Below, in pieces: positions 9,175 through 17,273 of a DNA stretch of 64,000 nucleotides (the first letter of the stretch is position 1; the number at the start of each line of letters is the position of its first letter). A model generated the notes under the pieces. That model was not told where the DNA came from. It ran no database searches and saw only the letters and a list, made by a program, of their open reading frames with translations. This stretch comes from Paenibacillus glucanolyticus NBRC 15330 (GTDB taxonomy: Bacteria; Bacillota; Bacilli; Paenibacillales; Paenibacillaceae): assembly GCF_004000885.1 (NCBI RefSeq), contig NZ_BIMC01000020.1, positions 1 through 64,000 on the forward strand, written 5' to 3'. The position numbers were made by a program, and so were the translations under genes.

Positions 9175-9700
9175 GAGCTTGTCCTCCTTTCCAGTGTACT
9201 AAACTGAGCGCCTGGATAAAAAATATGACAGCCAATGTGGGGGACTGAAGTCCAAAATTAAGCATAACGATAAAACAGCTAATCAAGCGAAGTTTATAAT
9301 AATGTTCCCTCGGTATTCGTGACTGCTTCTCGATTCGGCTGGGAGCAAACATCATAACCAGCAGCAGACTGAGAACGTTCATGACCAGCACCGTGACATG
9401 ATTGACGTCCACGAAAGATACTAGGGTAAAAAGAACCGTCGTGAAAGCGATGCAACCGGCTCCCGTCTTAAGGTGAAAGCCTCCAGAGAATTGCCTCAGC
9501 ACCGCAAAACCTATCATACTTATAAGGGCCTGCTTCGCATTACCGGTGAAAGCAGAAATGAGCAGCGTGAAGATCACCGTGAGCATCACGTTCAATAGAA
9601 TAGCAGCGGCGTGCTGTAAAACAGAAACAGAAGAATTATGATCAGGTATCTGTCGTTTTATCACTTCCGCTATCCGCTTTGACAATCCTTCTATGATCAT
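9152..9700 (-). CDS. agrB: AgrB family peptide-processing membrane endopeptidase
   Basis: A 182-residue membrane Cys protease that cleaves and cyclises the AgrD peptide. The start is ATG 9700 behind AGGAGCGGGG; it overlaps the preceding gene by 59 bases. The N-terminus (IEGLSKRIAEVIKRQ) is the usual amphipathic helix, followed by four to six hydrophobic helices. The family signature LRQFSGGFHLKTGAGC supplies His76 and Cys83, spaced seven residues apart like the catalytic pair of S. aureus AgrB (His77, Cys84), and the conserved Arg69. Length is usual. It lies between the AgrC-like membrane gene and agrD, one transcription unit. Confidence 0.9.
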   Translation of the reverse strand: MIIEGLSKRIAEVIKRQIPDHNSSVSVLQHAAAILLNVMLTVIFTLLISAFTGNAKQALISMIGFAVLRQFSGGFHLKTGAGCIAFTTVLFTLVSFVDVNHVTVLVMNVLSLLLVMMFAPSRIEKQSRIPREHYYKLRLISCFIVMLNFGLQSPTLAVIFFIQALSLVHWKGGQAHVMDQQG

Positions 9701-10319
9701 AAGAACCCCGCTCCTCTGTATTGATGGCATAATACAAGAAGATTCCAAACGTTATCCCAAAGAAAAGAAGATGCAGCCATAAACGATTGAGGTAAAACAG
9801 AATTGCCATCAACATCAAAACAACGATGATTAACGCAATCAACAGGATATGTTCAGATTTAATGCGCAATTTCTCAAGATCGTATTTAAACCCTATCCGA
9901 AACTTATACATGACCCAAGAAATTAATAATCCAGTCGAGCCCGACAATAATTGAAGGATATAACCATTGGCAGGATTGGTCTGAAGTGTGTCAATAGAAC
10001 CGAAGAAAACGGATAAATAAGCACTCTGAATCAAAGCATACAGCATGTACCCGATGATGGTACAAATAGCCGACCAGATAACAGGAATCTTAATAATGGC
10101 TGAGAACAAGAAAACAAAAATCAGCACGGTAATGAGAGGAGCCAGAAAGTCCAGTTGAAGTTCATTTCGCATGATGAAACTTTGTAAGTTGGCAAGGATC
10201 ATGATCACCAGCGCCTGCCATATATACTCTTTGGTTTTAAGTCTAAGCAATGTCATAATCAGTGAATAAATCGCCAGTGTTTCAAAGGTTGAAAACAACA
10301 TAAACCAAATGGCTTGCAT
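9642..10319 (-). CDS. AgrC-like multi-pass membrane protein lacking a kinase domain
   Basis: A 225-residue protein, start ATG 10319 behind GGAGGAAATCTTTGA. Six to seven hydrophobic helices fill residues about 4-200, with charged loops (for example RLKTKEYIW, KFRIGFKYDLEKLRIK). The C-terminus (TEERGSYDHRRIVKADSGSD) is a short polar tail. The helix number and size match the N-terminal sensor half of AgrC-type histidine kinases, but no His box, N box or HATPase domain follows; the stop at 9642 lies inside agrB. First gene of the agr-like operon. It may be a peptide receptor that signals through another partner, or an immunity/export helper. The sequence shows a membrane protein; receptor function is inference. 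Confidence 0.6.
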   Translation of the reverse strand: MQAIWFMLFSTFETLAIYSLIMTLLRLKTKEYIWQALVIMILANLQSFIMRNELQLDFLAPLITVLIFVFLFSAIIKIPVIWSAICTIIGYMLYALIQSAYLSVFFGSIDTLQTNPANGYILQLLSGSTGLLISWVMYKFRIGFKYDLEKLRIKSEHILLIALIIVVLMLMAILFYLNRLWLHLLFFGITFGIFLYYAINTEERGSYDHRRIVKADSGSDKTTDT

Positions 10320-10970
10320 TCAAAGATTTCCTCCCTATGCCATAAGAAATGGGTTTGATGTGTACTACGCCGCTTCCCGATCTACCCTGATTGCATTGGA
10401 AAGTCATAACGCCTCGATCAGATGGTATTCCGACAGTCCATTAGCTTATGGAATCAATCGAGTCATCCTAAAAGAATCCATGTTCTTGGAGTCATCAGAA
10501 GGCGGCTGCCACTTCTTATATGTCTGGAAACTCTGTTGGAAAATACAAACAACATCAAACGGTGTTACAGCTCTGGATCAGGTTTAAGAAGTCTTAAACG
10601 CAATCGATTCAAAACGCTAAACACCCTGGACATCAAAGCACAGCAACGTTAAATTATATCCAGAAAACTAAAACCAAGCCTTAGTTATCAAGTATCCACG
10701 ACCCTATGAACATGACTAATCCAGAATAACTCTGGTCATTCTATTGCGATCCTGACATCATCATCTAAGTCGATTATATAAGGCCTAATAGGCATAACAA
10801 CAGGTAATTAAATACAAATGTGGGGGAATCCATGATGGATTAATGAAGTGTGATGAGAAAGAAGGGAGTTAATTAGTTATATCTATATTATATACGAACT
10901 TTTGTTCCTGTTCAATTGCTTTGGAGCACTTTAAACCATTTATCTCTGACATCTACCTCCCACGATAAAA
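10320..10970. other. Intergenic region without a convincing gene
   Basis: About 650 bases between the agr-like operon start and the iclR terminator. Short open frames exist on both strands but lack ribosome binding sites and family resemblance. Visible structure: the agr promoter should lie near 10330-10450 (no strong consensus seen), a small CCAGA/TCTGG hairpin lies near 10720, and a strong minus-strand promoter with a LexA box lies at 10887-10915 (listed separately). Confidence 0.5.
10887..10915 (-). promoter_or_regulatory. Second LexA-overlapped promoter, no gene behind it
   Basis: Minus-strand -35 TTGAAC (10910-10915), 17-base spacer, -10 TATAAT (10887-10892). Within it CGAACTTTTGTTC (plus strand 10895-10907) is a LexA-type box. 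The architecture is the same as at 8790-8818. Downstream on the minus strand the first ATG frame (10831 region) is only 19 codons, hydrophobic, and has no ribosome binding site. The transcript may be a small RNA or the remains of an SOS gene. Confidence 0.6.
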
Positions 10971-11010
10971 AAGGATGTCCCAACATCTTGGAAGATGTTG
11001 GGACATCCTT
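10971..11010 (-). terminator. Terminator after iclR
   Basis: Perfect 19-bp inverted repeat (AAGGATGTCCCAACATCTT) with a two-base loop, flanked by A/T runs. It lies 26 bases after the iclR stop on the minus strand; it could also stop transcription on the plus strand. Confidence 0.85.
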
Positions 11011-11035
11011 TCTATGTGAGTAGCACAGGTATCGC

Positions 11036-11792
11036 TTACGGATGATACCCTACCAGATTGGATATATCAGCTGCCGCCTGTAATACTTCCTGAATCCAAT
11101 CCTCTTTATGCTGATCGATACGATCGCTTGGACCAACCAGACTGATCGAAGCATTCACCTGACCCTCGCTGTCGTATATAGGTGCTGCTATACCCGTTAC
11201 TCCGACATTCCTCATATTCGAGCTGATCTCATATCCTTGATCCTCAATGCGGCTGATTCGCTCGCGCAGTTCCTTCACACTCTTCATCGAGTGCTCCGTA
11301 AATGCAGCCAGCGGCTCGATCATAATCTGCTCCTTCACTCCTTCAGGACTGAATGCCAGTATGACCCGCGAAGCACTCGTGGCATACAAGGGAAACCGGC
11401 GGTATGCATCAATAATAAATCGTATGGGCAGCGGAGAATCGATTTTGTCCATATAGATCGCTTCGTTCCCTTCACGCACACATAGACAAACCGATTCTTT
11501 GGTTAGCTTGGCAATACGCTCCAGATAAGGCCTTGCAACGCTGACCCAATCATTGTTCCGTTTAACCCGGTTTCCGAGCTCCAGACATGTATACCCAAGC
11601 GAATACTGCCGTGTCAGCCTATTCTGCTTAATGAACCCTTCACTTTCTAAGGTCGCCAGCATTTTATGTACGGCCCCCCTTGGACCATTGCAGCTCCTTG
11701 CTAAGCTCGGTAATCCCCCACTCCTTCTGATCGCGGAGAAATAACTTCAGCAATTTGCAGCTTTTTTGTACGGATGTCAACAACTGATCCAT
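11036..11792 (-). pseudogene. IclR family regulator, one-base frameshift in a G run
   Basis: IclR-type transcriptional regulator: N-terminal winged helix and C-terminal effector domain. The start is ATG 11792 behind TAGGAGG. The first frame reads MDQLLTSVQKSCKLLKLFL to LSKELQWSKGG, then hits TAA. Removing one G from the six-G run at about 11672-11677 restores SKGAVHKMLATLESEGF, and the next frame is open to 11036 with the effector-domain pattern (ARPYLERIAKLTKESVCL, YRRFPLYATSASRVILAFSP, GVTGIAAPIYDSEG). The total span is a multiple of three plus one, as expected for a single insertion. It could be a real inactivation, a slippage-prone site or a read error. Divergent from the ABC/M20 operon, which it probably regulates. 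Confidence 0.75.
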
Positions 11793-11923
11793 CTTTAGCC
11801 TCCTATCAGCCACTTCCGTTTAATATGAGATCGTTTTTGACGCGTTAAATATATGTCAATCATGTTCGAAACAGTCTATCAAAAAAACTTGGTTTCATGT
11901 GAGATATTTCATTGTAAACACGA

Positions 11924-11999
11924 TTGAATATACCATGTTGCTATGTTAAAATCAAAAACAATATTTCACTATTATAAAACATCGTTCTCTAATAGTGAA
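11924..11999 (+). promoter_or_regulatory. Promoter and 10-bp inverted-repeat operator of the ABC/M20 operon
   Basis: Plus-strand -35 TTGAAT (11924-11929), 17-base spacer, -10 TAAAAT (11947-11952). Just downstream TTCACTATTA (11965-11974) and TAATAGTGAA (11990-11999) form a perfect 10-bp inverted repeat with a 15-base spacer, placed over the expected start of transcription. Position next to iclR makes IclR the likely ligand. Confidence 0.55.
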
Positions 12000-12021
12000 C
12001 AAATAATAAGGGGGAATCATT

Positions 12022-13122
12022 GTGAAAAAAGGTCGCCTTGCTTCTATCATTCTCGCTTTAACACTCTCCACCTCGCTGTTATCCGCATGCGGAGGCGCAA
12101 AAACGGCTTCAAACGGCGGTGCCGAGTCAGCGGAAGGTTCCACCATCTCCGGTGAACTGGTTTTTGCCGGCAACGGTGCAACGGTAGAATCCCTGTTCAA
12201 AGATGAAATCTTCAAGAAATTCAATGAAAAATATCCGGATGTCAAACTAACTTACGTGGCCGGCGTCGCGACGGACATTGTTGCCAAGGTGAAAGCTCAG
12301 CAGGGTTCCTCCCAAATTGATATTGCATTTATTGAGGGCAGCGAACAAGAAGCAGGTCGCGTTGAAGGACTCTGGGAAGCCTTGAATGCGGACGAAATCC
12401 CGAATATGTCCAAAATCGATGACCGCTTCAGAGTCTCAGAGAACAGCGGCGTGACCATCAATTACACCCCGATGGGGATCTCTTACAATGCCAAGCTGAT
12501 TCAGAGTAAGAACCTCCCCGTTCCAGCATCATGGAACGATCTGACTCTCCCCGAAATGAAAAACAATATAACGCTTACCGAAATGTCGAGTAATTTCGGC
12601 CGTTCGGCAACGATCATGCTGGCATATGCCAACGGCGGCTCGGAAGCCGATATGACGCAAGGGTTTGAACAATTGAAAACGATTGCTTCTTATATGCCGA
12701 CATTCGCCAAAACAGCCGCTCAAATCCAGCAGAATCTGCAGGATGAGACAGCTGCGTACACCGCCTGGACCATGGCGCGCAGCATCGTGCAGAAGGATGC
12801 GGGTGTCGACCTGGAATTTGTCATTCCGGAAGAAGGAGCAAACATCGTGCCAACCGTTGCTTCCATCGTAAAGGGAGCGAAGAATCCTGAAGCGGCTAAG
12901 GCATTTATCGATTTTATCCTGACCGATGAGATTCAAACCCTGTTTGCCACAAAATTGTATTACAACCCGGTCATGGACGTTACGCTTCCGGACGACATCG
13001 GCAGTCTGATCAATTTTGACAAGAGCAAAATTGTGAATTTCGATTACGGTGTAATCAGCGAGAACAAGCAAGCCTGGCTGGAAACCTTCAATAAAGACAT
13101 CGCTCCGCTTGTAGGCAAATAA
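12022..13122 (+). CDS. ABC transporter substrate-binding lipoprotein, PotD/Fbp-like
   Basis: Extracellular solute-binding protein of the spermidine/putrescine or iron type (SBP family 1). The start is GTG 12022 behind AAGGGGGAATCATT. A signal peptide with lipobox (LSAC, lipid-anchored Cys23) is followed by a Gly/Ser-rich linker and the mature domain (SGELVFAGNGATVESLFKDE). Central motifs such as TYVAGVATDIVAKVKAQQG and YTPMGISYNAKLI, and the C-terminal GAKNPEAAKAFIDFIL, are typical of this class. Length 366. First gene of a five-gene operon with ATPase, two permeases and a peptidase. The ligand is not evident; association with an M20 hydrolase favours an amide or amino-acid conjugate over a metal. 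Confidence 0.85.
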   Translation: MKKGRLASIILALTLSTSLLSACGGAKTASNGGAESAEGSTISGELVFAGNGATVESLFKDEIFKKFNEKYPDVKLTYVAGVATDIVAKVKAQQGSSQIDIAFIEGSEQEAGRVEGLWEALNADEIPNMSKIDDRFRVSENSGVTINYTPMGISYNAKLIQSKNLPVPASWNDLTLPEMKNNITLTEMSSNFGRSATIMLAYANGGSEADMTQGFEQLKTIASYMPTFAKTAAQIQQNLQDETAAYTAWTMARSIVQKDAGVDLEFVIPEEGANIVPTVASIVKGAKNPEAAKAFIDFILTDEIQTLFATKLYYNPVMDVTLPDDIGSLINFDKSKIVNFDYGVISENKQAWLETFNKDIAPLVGK

Positions 13123-13158
13123 GTTCGATACGAAGATTCAGAATCGGAGGAAACACAG

Positions 13159-14259
13159 ATGACGAAGGAGTATGACGTTGAACTGCATCAGATCCGCAAG
13201 TGCTTCGGCAGCACCGTGGTGGTAGACGATTTTAATCTTCAGGTGGAGCGCGGGGAATGTGTCACTTTTCTCGGTCCATCCGGCTGCGGCAAGACAACAA
13301 CATTGAATATGCTGGCTGGTTTTCTGGAGCCTGACGGAGGCACCCTGACGATCAAGGGCAAGCCGATGAACGGTGTTCCCTCAAATAAACGTGATCTTGG
13401 CATGGTGTTTCAAACATACTCCTTGTTTCCGCATATGACAGTTGCAGAAAACGTGGCGTATGGCTTGAAATTGCGAAAAATCCCCAAATCCGAGATTGCT
13501 GCCAGAGTGAACAAAGTGCTGGAGCTGGTCAAGCTTCCCCACCTGGCTGATCGTTATCCCAAACAGCTGTCCGGCGGCCAGCGCCAGCGCATTGCGATTG
13601 CCCGTGCCTTGGTAACCGAGCCCTCGGTACTGCTCCTTGACGAGCCGCTGAGCAACCTCGATGCCAAGCTCCGGGAAGAGCTGCGCGAAGAGATGAAACG
13701 GCTCCAGCAGGAGCTCAAAGTCACGACCATTTTTGTTACCCACGACCAGGAAGAAGCCATGTACATGTCCGATAGAATCGTTGTCCTGGATCATGGACGG
13801 GTAGAGCAGATCGGAACACCGGAAGAAATCTACCAGAGGCCGGCTTCACCCTTCGTGCACGAATTCGTAGGCAAGTCCAACCGCTTTCAGGTCAAGCTTG
13901 CCGCTACAGACGAACACCTGTGGCATTTTGCAACTAAGGAAGGGATCCTGCTGCAGGCAGACCGCCATTCGCGGCAGGAGGTAACAGGAGATGCTGCCGT
14001 GGCTTATGTCAGACCTGAGCATATTGTCATACAGGAAGTGGTGGGAGACGCTCCACCCCCCAGCATGAATACCGTGTTTGGCATCGTGAGGCTGGTTTCC
14101 TTCCTCGGTTCGATTGTTGAAGTTATCGTAGAATGCCATGGTCAATTGATCACCGTTCGAACCGGCATCGCTCCGCACCTTCACCTGGTTGAAAATAAAT
14201 TCGTCCAGCTAAGCTGGGACTCCCAGCATGTGAGTGCTTTTCCAGCAAAGGAGGCATAG
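13159..14259 (+). CDS. ABC transporter ATPase, PotA family
   Basis: Nucleotide-binding subunit energising the adjacent importer. Walker A is GPSGCGKTT at residues 39-47, the Q-loop is MVFQTYSLFPHM, the signature is LSGGQRQRIAIARAL, Walker B is LLLDEPLSNLD and the switch is THDQEEA. The C-terminal 120 residues form the TOBE/MOP-like domain of the PotA/FbpC subgroup. Length 366. The start is ATG 13159 behind GGAGGAAACAC. It ends 3 bases before the first permease gene. All catalytic motifs are intact. Confidence 0.93.
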   Translation: MTKEYDVELHQIRKCFGSTVVVDDFNLQVERGECVTFLGPSGCGKTTTLNMLAGFLEPDGGTLTIKGKPMNGVPSNKRDLGMVFQTYSLFPHMTVAENVAYGLKLRKIPKSEIAARVNKVLELVKLPHLADRYPKQLSGGQRQRIAIARALVTEPSVLLLDEPLSNLDAKLREELREEMKRLQQELKVTTIFVTHDQEEAMYMSDRIVVLDHGRVEQIGTPEEIYQRPASPFVHEFVGKSNRFQVKLAATDEHLWHFATKEGILLQADRHSRQEVTGDAAVAYVRPEHIVIQEVVGDAPPPSMNTVFGIVRLVSFLGSIVEVIVECHGQLITVRTGIAPHLHLVENKFVQLSWDSQHVSAFPAKEA

Positions 14260-14262
14260 CCT

Positions 14263-15126
14263 ATGAACTCCCTGCTCCGATCCAAGGGCTTCATTGCCAC
14301 CTTGCTGCTGGTACCCGGACTTATCATTATTCTGGGTGTGTTCATCCTGCCTATGTTCTACATGTTAATGATCAGCTTGCGCGAGGACATGGGACAAGGA
14401 GCCTGGACACTGGCATCCTATGCGCATCTCTTTAAAGATACCTATTATGTGCAGATTCTGTGGAGAACCGTAAGGCTTAGTCTGTATACGGTTTGCGTTT
14501 GTCTCGTCCTTGGCTTCCCGGTTGCCATGTACATGGCTCAGGCTACGCCGAAAATGCGGGGTCTTATAACATTTCTCATCATCTCCCCCCATCTGATCAG
14601 CGTAGTCATCCGCAACTTCGGCTGGGTCGTGATATTGGGCAACAACGGTTTTATCAACAATACGTTAATGTCGCTAGATGTCATCTCCGAACCGCTGCGG
14701 CTGCTGTACAATGAGCTTGGTGTCGTGATTGGATTATCCGATTCGCTGATCGTTTATATGGTCCTGGCCATTTCCACGAGCCTGTATGCTGTTGACTCAT
14801 CCCTGTACAAGGCAGCCGGCATTCTCGGCGCAACACGATTCAAACAATTCTTCAGCATCACGCTGCCTCTGAGCATTCCCGGCATTTTTGCCGGAACAAC
14901 ACTCGTGTTCAGCCTGGCTATGAGCTCTTTCGTCACGCCAGCCCTTATGGGTGGCACCTCGGTGAAAGTACTGCCGGTGCTGGCCTATGAGCAGATGATG
15001 GCATCACTCAATTGGTCCCTTGGAGCTGCCATTGCATTCCTGCTTCTCGGTTCAACCATCGGTTTGGTCACGCTATTTACCAAGCTGGTGGAAACGAAGC
15101 GTTATAAGGAGGTGTTCTCATCATGA
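14263..15126 (+). CDS. ABC transporter permease, PotB-like
   Basis: First membrane subunit of the importer, 287 residues, about six transmembrane helices. The start is ATG 14263 behind AAGGAGGCATAGCCT. The coupling-helix motif YKAAGILGATRFKQFFSITL (EAA-type) lies in the last third and docks to the ATPase. The helix at residues about 14-35 (ATLLLVPGLIIILGVFILP) is typical of PotB. Its stop overlaps the start of the next permease (ATGA arrangement at 15123-15126), so the two are translationally coupled. Confidence 0.9.
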   Translation: MNSLLRSKGFIATLLLVPGLIIILGVFILPMFYMLMISLREDMGQGAWTLASYAHLFKDTYYVQILWRTVRLSLYTVCVCLVLGFPVAMYMAQATPKMRGLITFLIISPHLISVVIRNFGWVVILGNNGFINNTLMSLDVISEPLRLLYNELGVVIGLSDSLIVYMVLAISTSLYAVDSSLYKAAGILGATRFKQFFSITLPLSIPGIFAGTTLVFSLAMSSFVTPALMGGTSVKVLPVLAYEQMMASLNWSLGAAIAFLLLGSTIGLVTLFTKLVETKRYKEVFSS

Positions 15127-15941
15127 TTCGTGAAAAAAAATCTCGCAGACCCTCCGTGCTTGGCATCATAACGTTCTTTGTCGTGCTGATGGTCATCTCC
15201 CCATTGCTGATCATCATCCCGACGTCGTTTACGTCGACGGGTGTCCTGCGGTTCCCGCCGCAGGGGTTCTCACTCCAGTGGTATGAGAAAATATTCGACC
15301 GTCCGGAGTTCATCGAGTCGTTCGGGTTCAGCCTGCAGCTTGCTATCATTACCGCCGTTATCGCAACCGTCATCGGTACGCTGGCTGCACTGGCATTGCA
15401 CAAGTACAAGCCCCGCGGCTCAGGCGTCATCAGTTCCCTGCTGTTATCACCGCTGACGGTTCCGGCACTGATCATCGGCATTGCGGCTTTGCTGTTCTTC
15501 ACACGCATTGGGCTTGCAGGCACGTTCCTCGGTCTGTTATTGTCCCATATTCTGATTTCTGTGCCTTACGTTGTACGACTGGTTTATACGGGACTCAGCA
15601 CCTTTGATTATACTTTGGAACGGGCCGCATCCATTCTTGGGGCAAACCCGCTGCGGACCTTCTGGGACGTTACGTTTCCACTGATCCGCCCAGCGGTGCT
15701 CTCCGGCTGTGTGTTTGCGTTTCTGACCTCATTCGATAATGTCACCGTGTCACTCTTTATGATCTCGCCGTCCACAACAACATTGCCGATGGCTATCTTC
15801 AACTACATGCAAGAATCGTTAACTCCGCTCGTTGCATCGATATCCTCTATCGTGATCTTGCTGAGTTTGGTATTTATTTTCATCTTAGAGCGCGTATACG
15901 GCTTGGATCGTTTGTTTGGCTCCAACTCACACGCTCATTAA
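15123..15941 (+). CDS. ABC transporter permease, PotC-like
   Basis: Second membrane subunit, 272 residues. The start is ATG 15123, behind AAGGAGGTG inside the previous gene. A short basic N-terminus (REKKSRRPS) precedes the first helix (VLGIITFFVVLMVISPLLII). The coupling motif ERAASILGANPLRTFWDVTF is intact. A PotB-PotC pair with one ATPase and one binding protein makes a complete importer. The next gene starts 16 bases later. Confidence 0.9.
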   Translation: MIREKKSRRPSVLGIITFFVVLMVISPLLIIIPTSFTSTGVLRFPPQGFSLQWYEKIFDRPEFIESFGFSLQLAIITAVIATVIGTLAALALHKYKPRGSGVISSLLLSPLTVPALIIGIAALLFFTRIGLAGTFLGLLLSHILISVPYVVRLVYTGLSTFDYTLERAASILGANPLRTFWDVTFPLIRPAVLSGCVFAFLTSFDNVTVSLFMISPSTTTLPMAIFNYMQESLTPLVASISSIVILLSLVFIFILERVYGLDRLFGSNSHAH

Positions 15942-15957
15942 GGCAGGTAGAACGGAT

Positions 15958-17094
15958 ATGAAATGGGTAACCCGACTGGAACTGCTGCTCCCGGAAATGC
16001 TCCGGCTGCTAGAGCAAAGCGTCAACATGGATTCGCCTTCCCAGCGTAAAGACTTAACCGACCGAATGATCGATTGGTATGAAGAAATATGCCTCTCACA
16101 TCTGGATGCCAGGGCTATCCGGGTTCCAAACGAAGAATATGCCGACCGCCTGGAGATTCATATCGGCAGCGGGCAGCGGCGCATCCTGCTCATTGGACAT
16201 GCGGACACGGTGTGGCCCGCAGGTGAATGCGCGCAAAGGCCGTTTCGTATTGAGGGAGACAGAGCCTACGGTCCGGGGGTTCTGGACATGAAGGCCGGGA
16301 TCATTCAAGCCATATTTGCCTTAAAGGTGGTGCAGGAGATGGGAAGGCTCCCTGCCGATGTTACCTTTATTCTGTTGATCAACAGCGATGAGGAAATTGG
16401 AAGCCCTTCTTCCCGCCTCTGGATCGAGGAGCATGCCCGCTCCAGCCAGGCAGCCTTTGTGCTGGAGCCGCCGATGGAACCCGAGGGCGCCGTCAAAACG
16501 GCTCGCAAAGGAAATGGTCGCTACCATCTCCAAATCGAAGGTCGTGCCGCTCATTCCGGGGTTAATCCGGCTGCCGGCGTATCGGCGATCCACGAGATGG
16601 CGCGCCACATTCTGAGCCTCCAGGAACTGAGTGATGACAAGCGCGGCATACATGTGAATGTCGGCATCGTAAACGGAGGAATCGGCTCCAATGTCGTTGC
16701 CCCCCAGGCGGAAGCCTACATCGATATCCGGGTAGAAACGATGGAGGATTTCAACCGGATGGCACATAAAATGCAAGAGCTTGCTCCAATCCACCCGGAG
16801 ATCCGCCTGCAGATCGAAGGGCAGATGAATCGGCCGCCCATGGAACGAACGGCGGCCATTATGAATCTGTATCATTTGGCACAACAGGTTGCCAAGGAAG
16901 AACTGAATCTGCCTCTGCCGGATACCAGCACGGGCGGAGTCAGTGACGGCAACTTTGTTGCCGCATGCGGCACGCCGACACTGGATGGCATGGGCGCCCG
17001 CGGCGACGGGGCCCATGCCCTTCACGAATATGTGTTGATTGCCGATATCCCTAAACGCGCTGCGCTTCTGGCCGGCATACTGGTCCGGGTATAA
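15958..17094 (+). CDS. M20 family metallopeptidase/amidohydrolase (carboxypeptidase G2-like)
   Basis: Cytoplasmic zinc-dependent hydrolase of the M20 family (ArgE, DapE, carboxypeptidase G2), cleaving an amide bond of an N-substituted amino acid or small peptide. The start chosen is ATG 15958 (MKWVTRLELLLPEML) with AAGGCAGG upstream; an in-frame ATG at 15916 overlaps the permease. Metal ligands and catalysis: His81 and Asp83 in IGHADTVWP, Asp110 in GVLDMKAG, the Glu145-Glu146 pair in SDEEIGS, and a late His in GDGAHALHEY. The lid/dimer domain (GRAAHSGVNPAAGVSAI) is present. 378 residues, usual length. Last gene of the operon, so it probably processes the imported compound. Confidence 0.88.
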   Translation: MKWVTRLELLLPEMLRLLEQSVNMDSPSQRKDLTDRMIDWYEEICLSHLDARAIRVPNEEYADRLEIHIGSGQRRILLIGHADTVWPAGECAQRPFRIEGDRAYGPGVLDMKAGIIQAIFALKVVQEMGRLPADVTFILLINSDEEIGSPSSRLWIEEHARSSQAAFVLEPPMEPEGAVKTARKGNGRYHLQIEGRAAHSGVNPAAGVSAIHEMARHILSLQELSDDKRGIHVNVGIVNGGIGSNVVAPQAEAYIDIRVETMEDFNRMAHKMQELAPIHPEIRLQIEGQMNRPPMERTAAIMNLYHLAQQVAKEELNLPLPDTSTGGVSDGNFVAACGTPTLDGMGARGDGAHALHEYVLIADIPKRAALLAGILVRV

Positions 17095-17127
17095 AATAGC
17101 GGTATCTAGTAGGATACATAGGAAATC

Positions 17128-17162
17128 AAAGAAGGGGCATCCATCTCGGATGCCCCTTCTTT
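17128..17162 (+). terminator. Terminator after the ABC/M20 operon
   Basis: A 15-bp perfect inverted repeat (AAAGAAGGGGCATCC and its complement) with a five-base loop, T-rich on both sides. It ends the operon and could serve both strands. Confidence 0.9.
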
Positions 17163-17273
17163 GCCTCAGCCTGTGTTCTATATTGCCCGGCAGCTGATTT
17201 ATATGTTGTCCTCGTAACGCAGCCCGAAGCCCGCTTCATCCAGTCTCGGCTCGTTACCCGAACATCCCGCTGT

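Noticed and set aside
10309..10587. A 92-codon plus-strand frame overlapping the agr membrane gene start
   Set aside because: No ribosome binding site, no family resemblance, and it lies in the region expected to hold the agr promoter.
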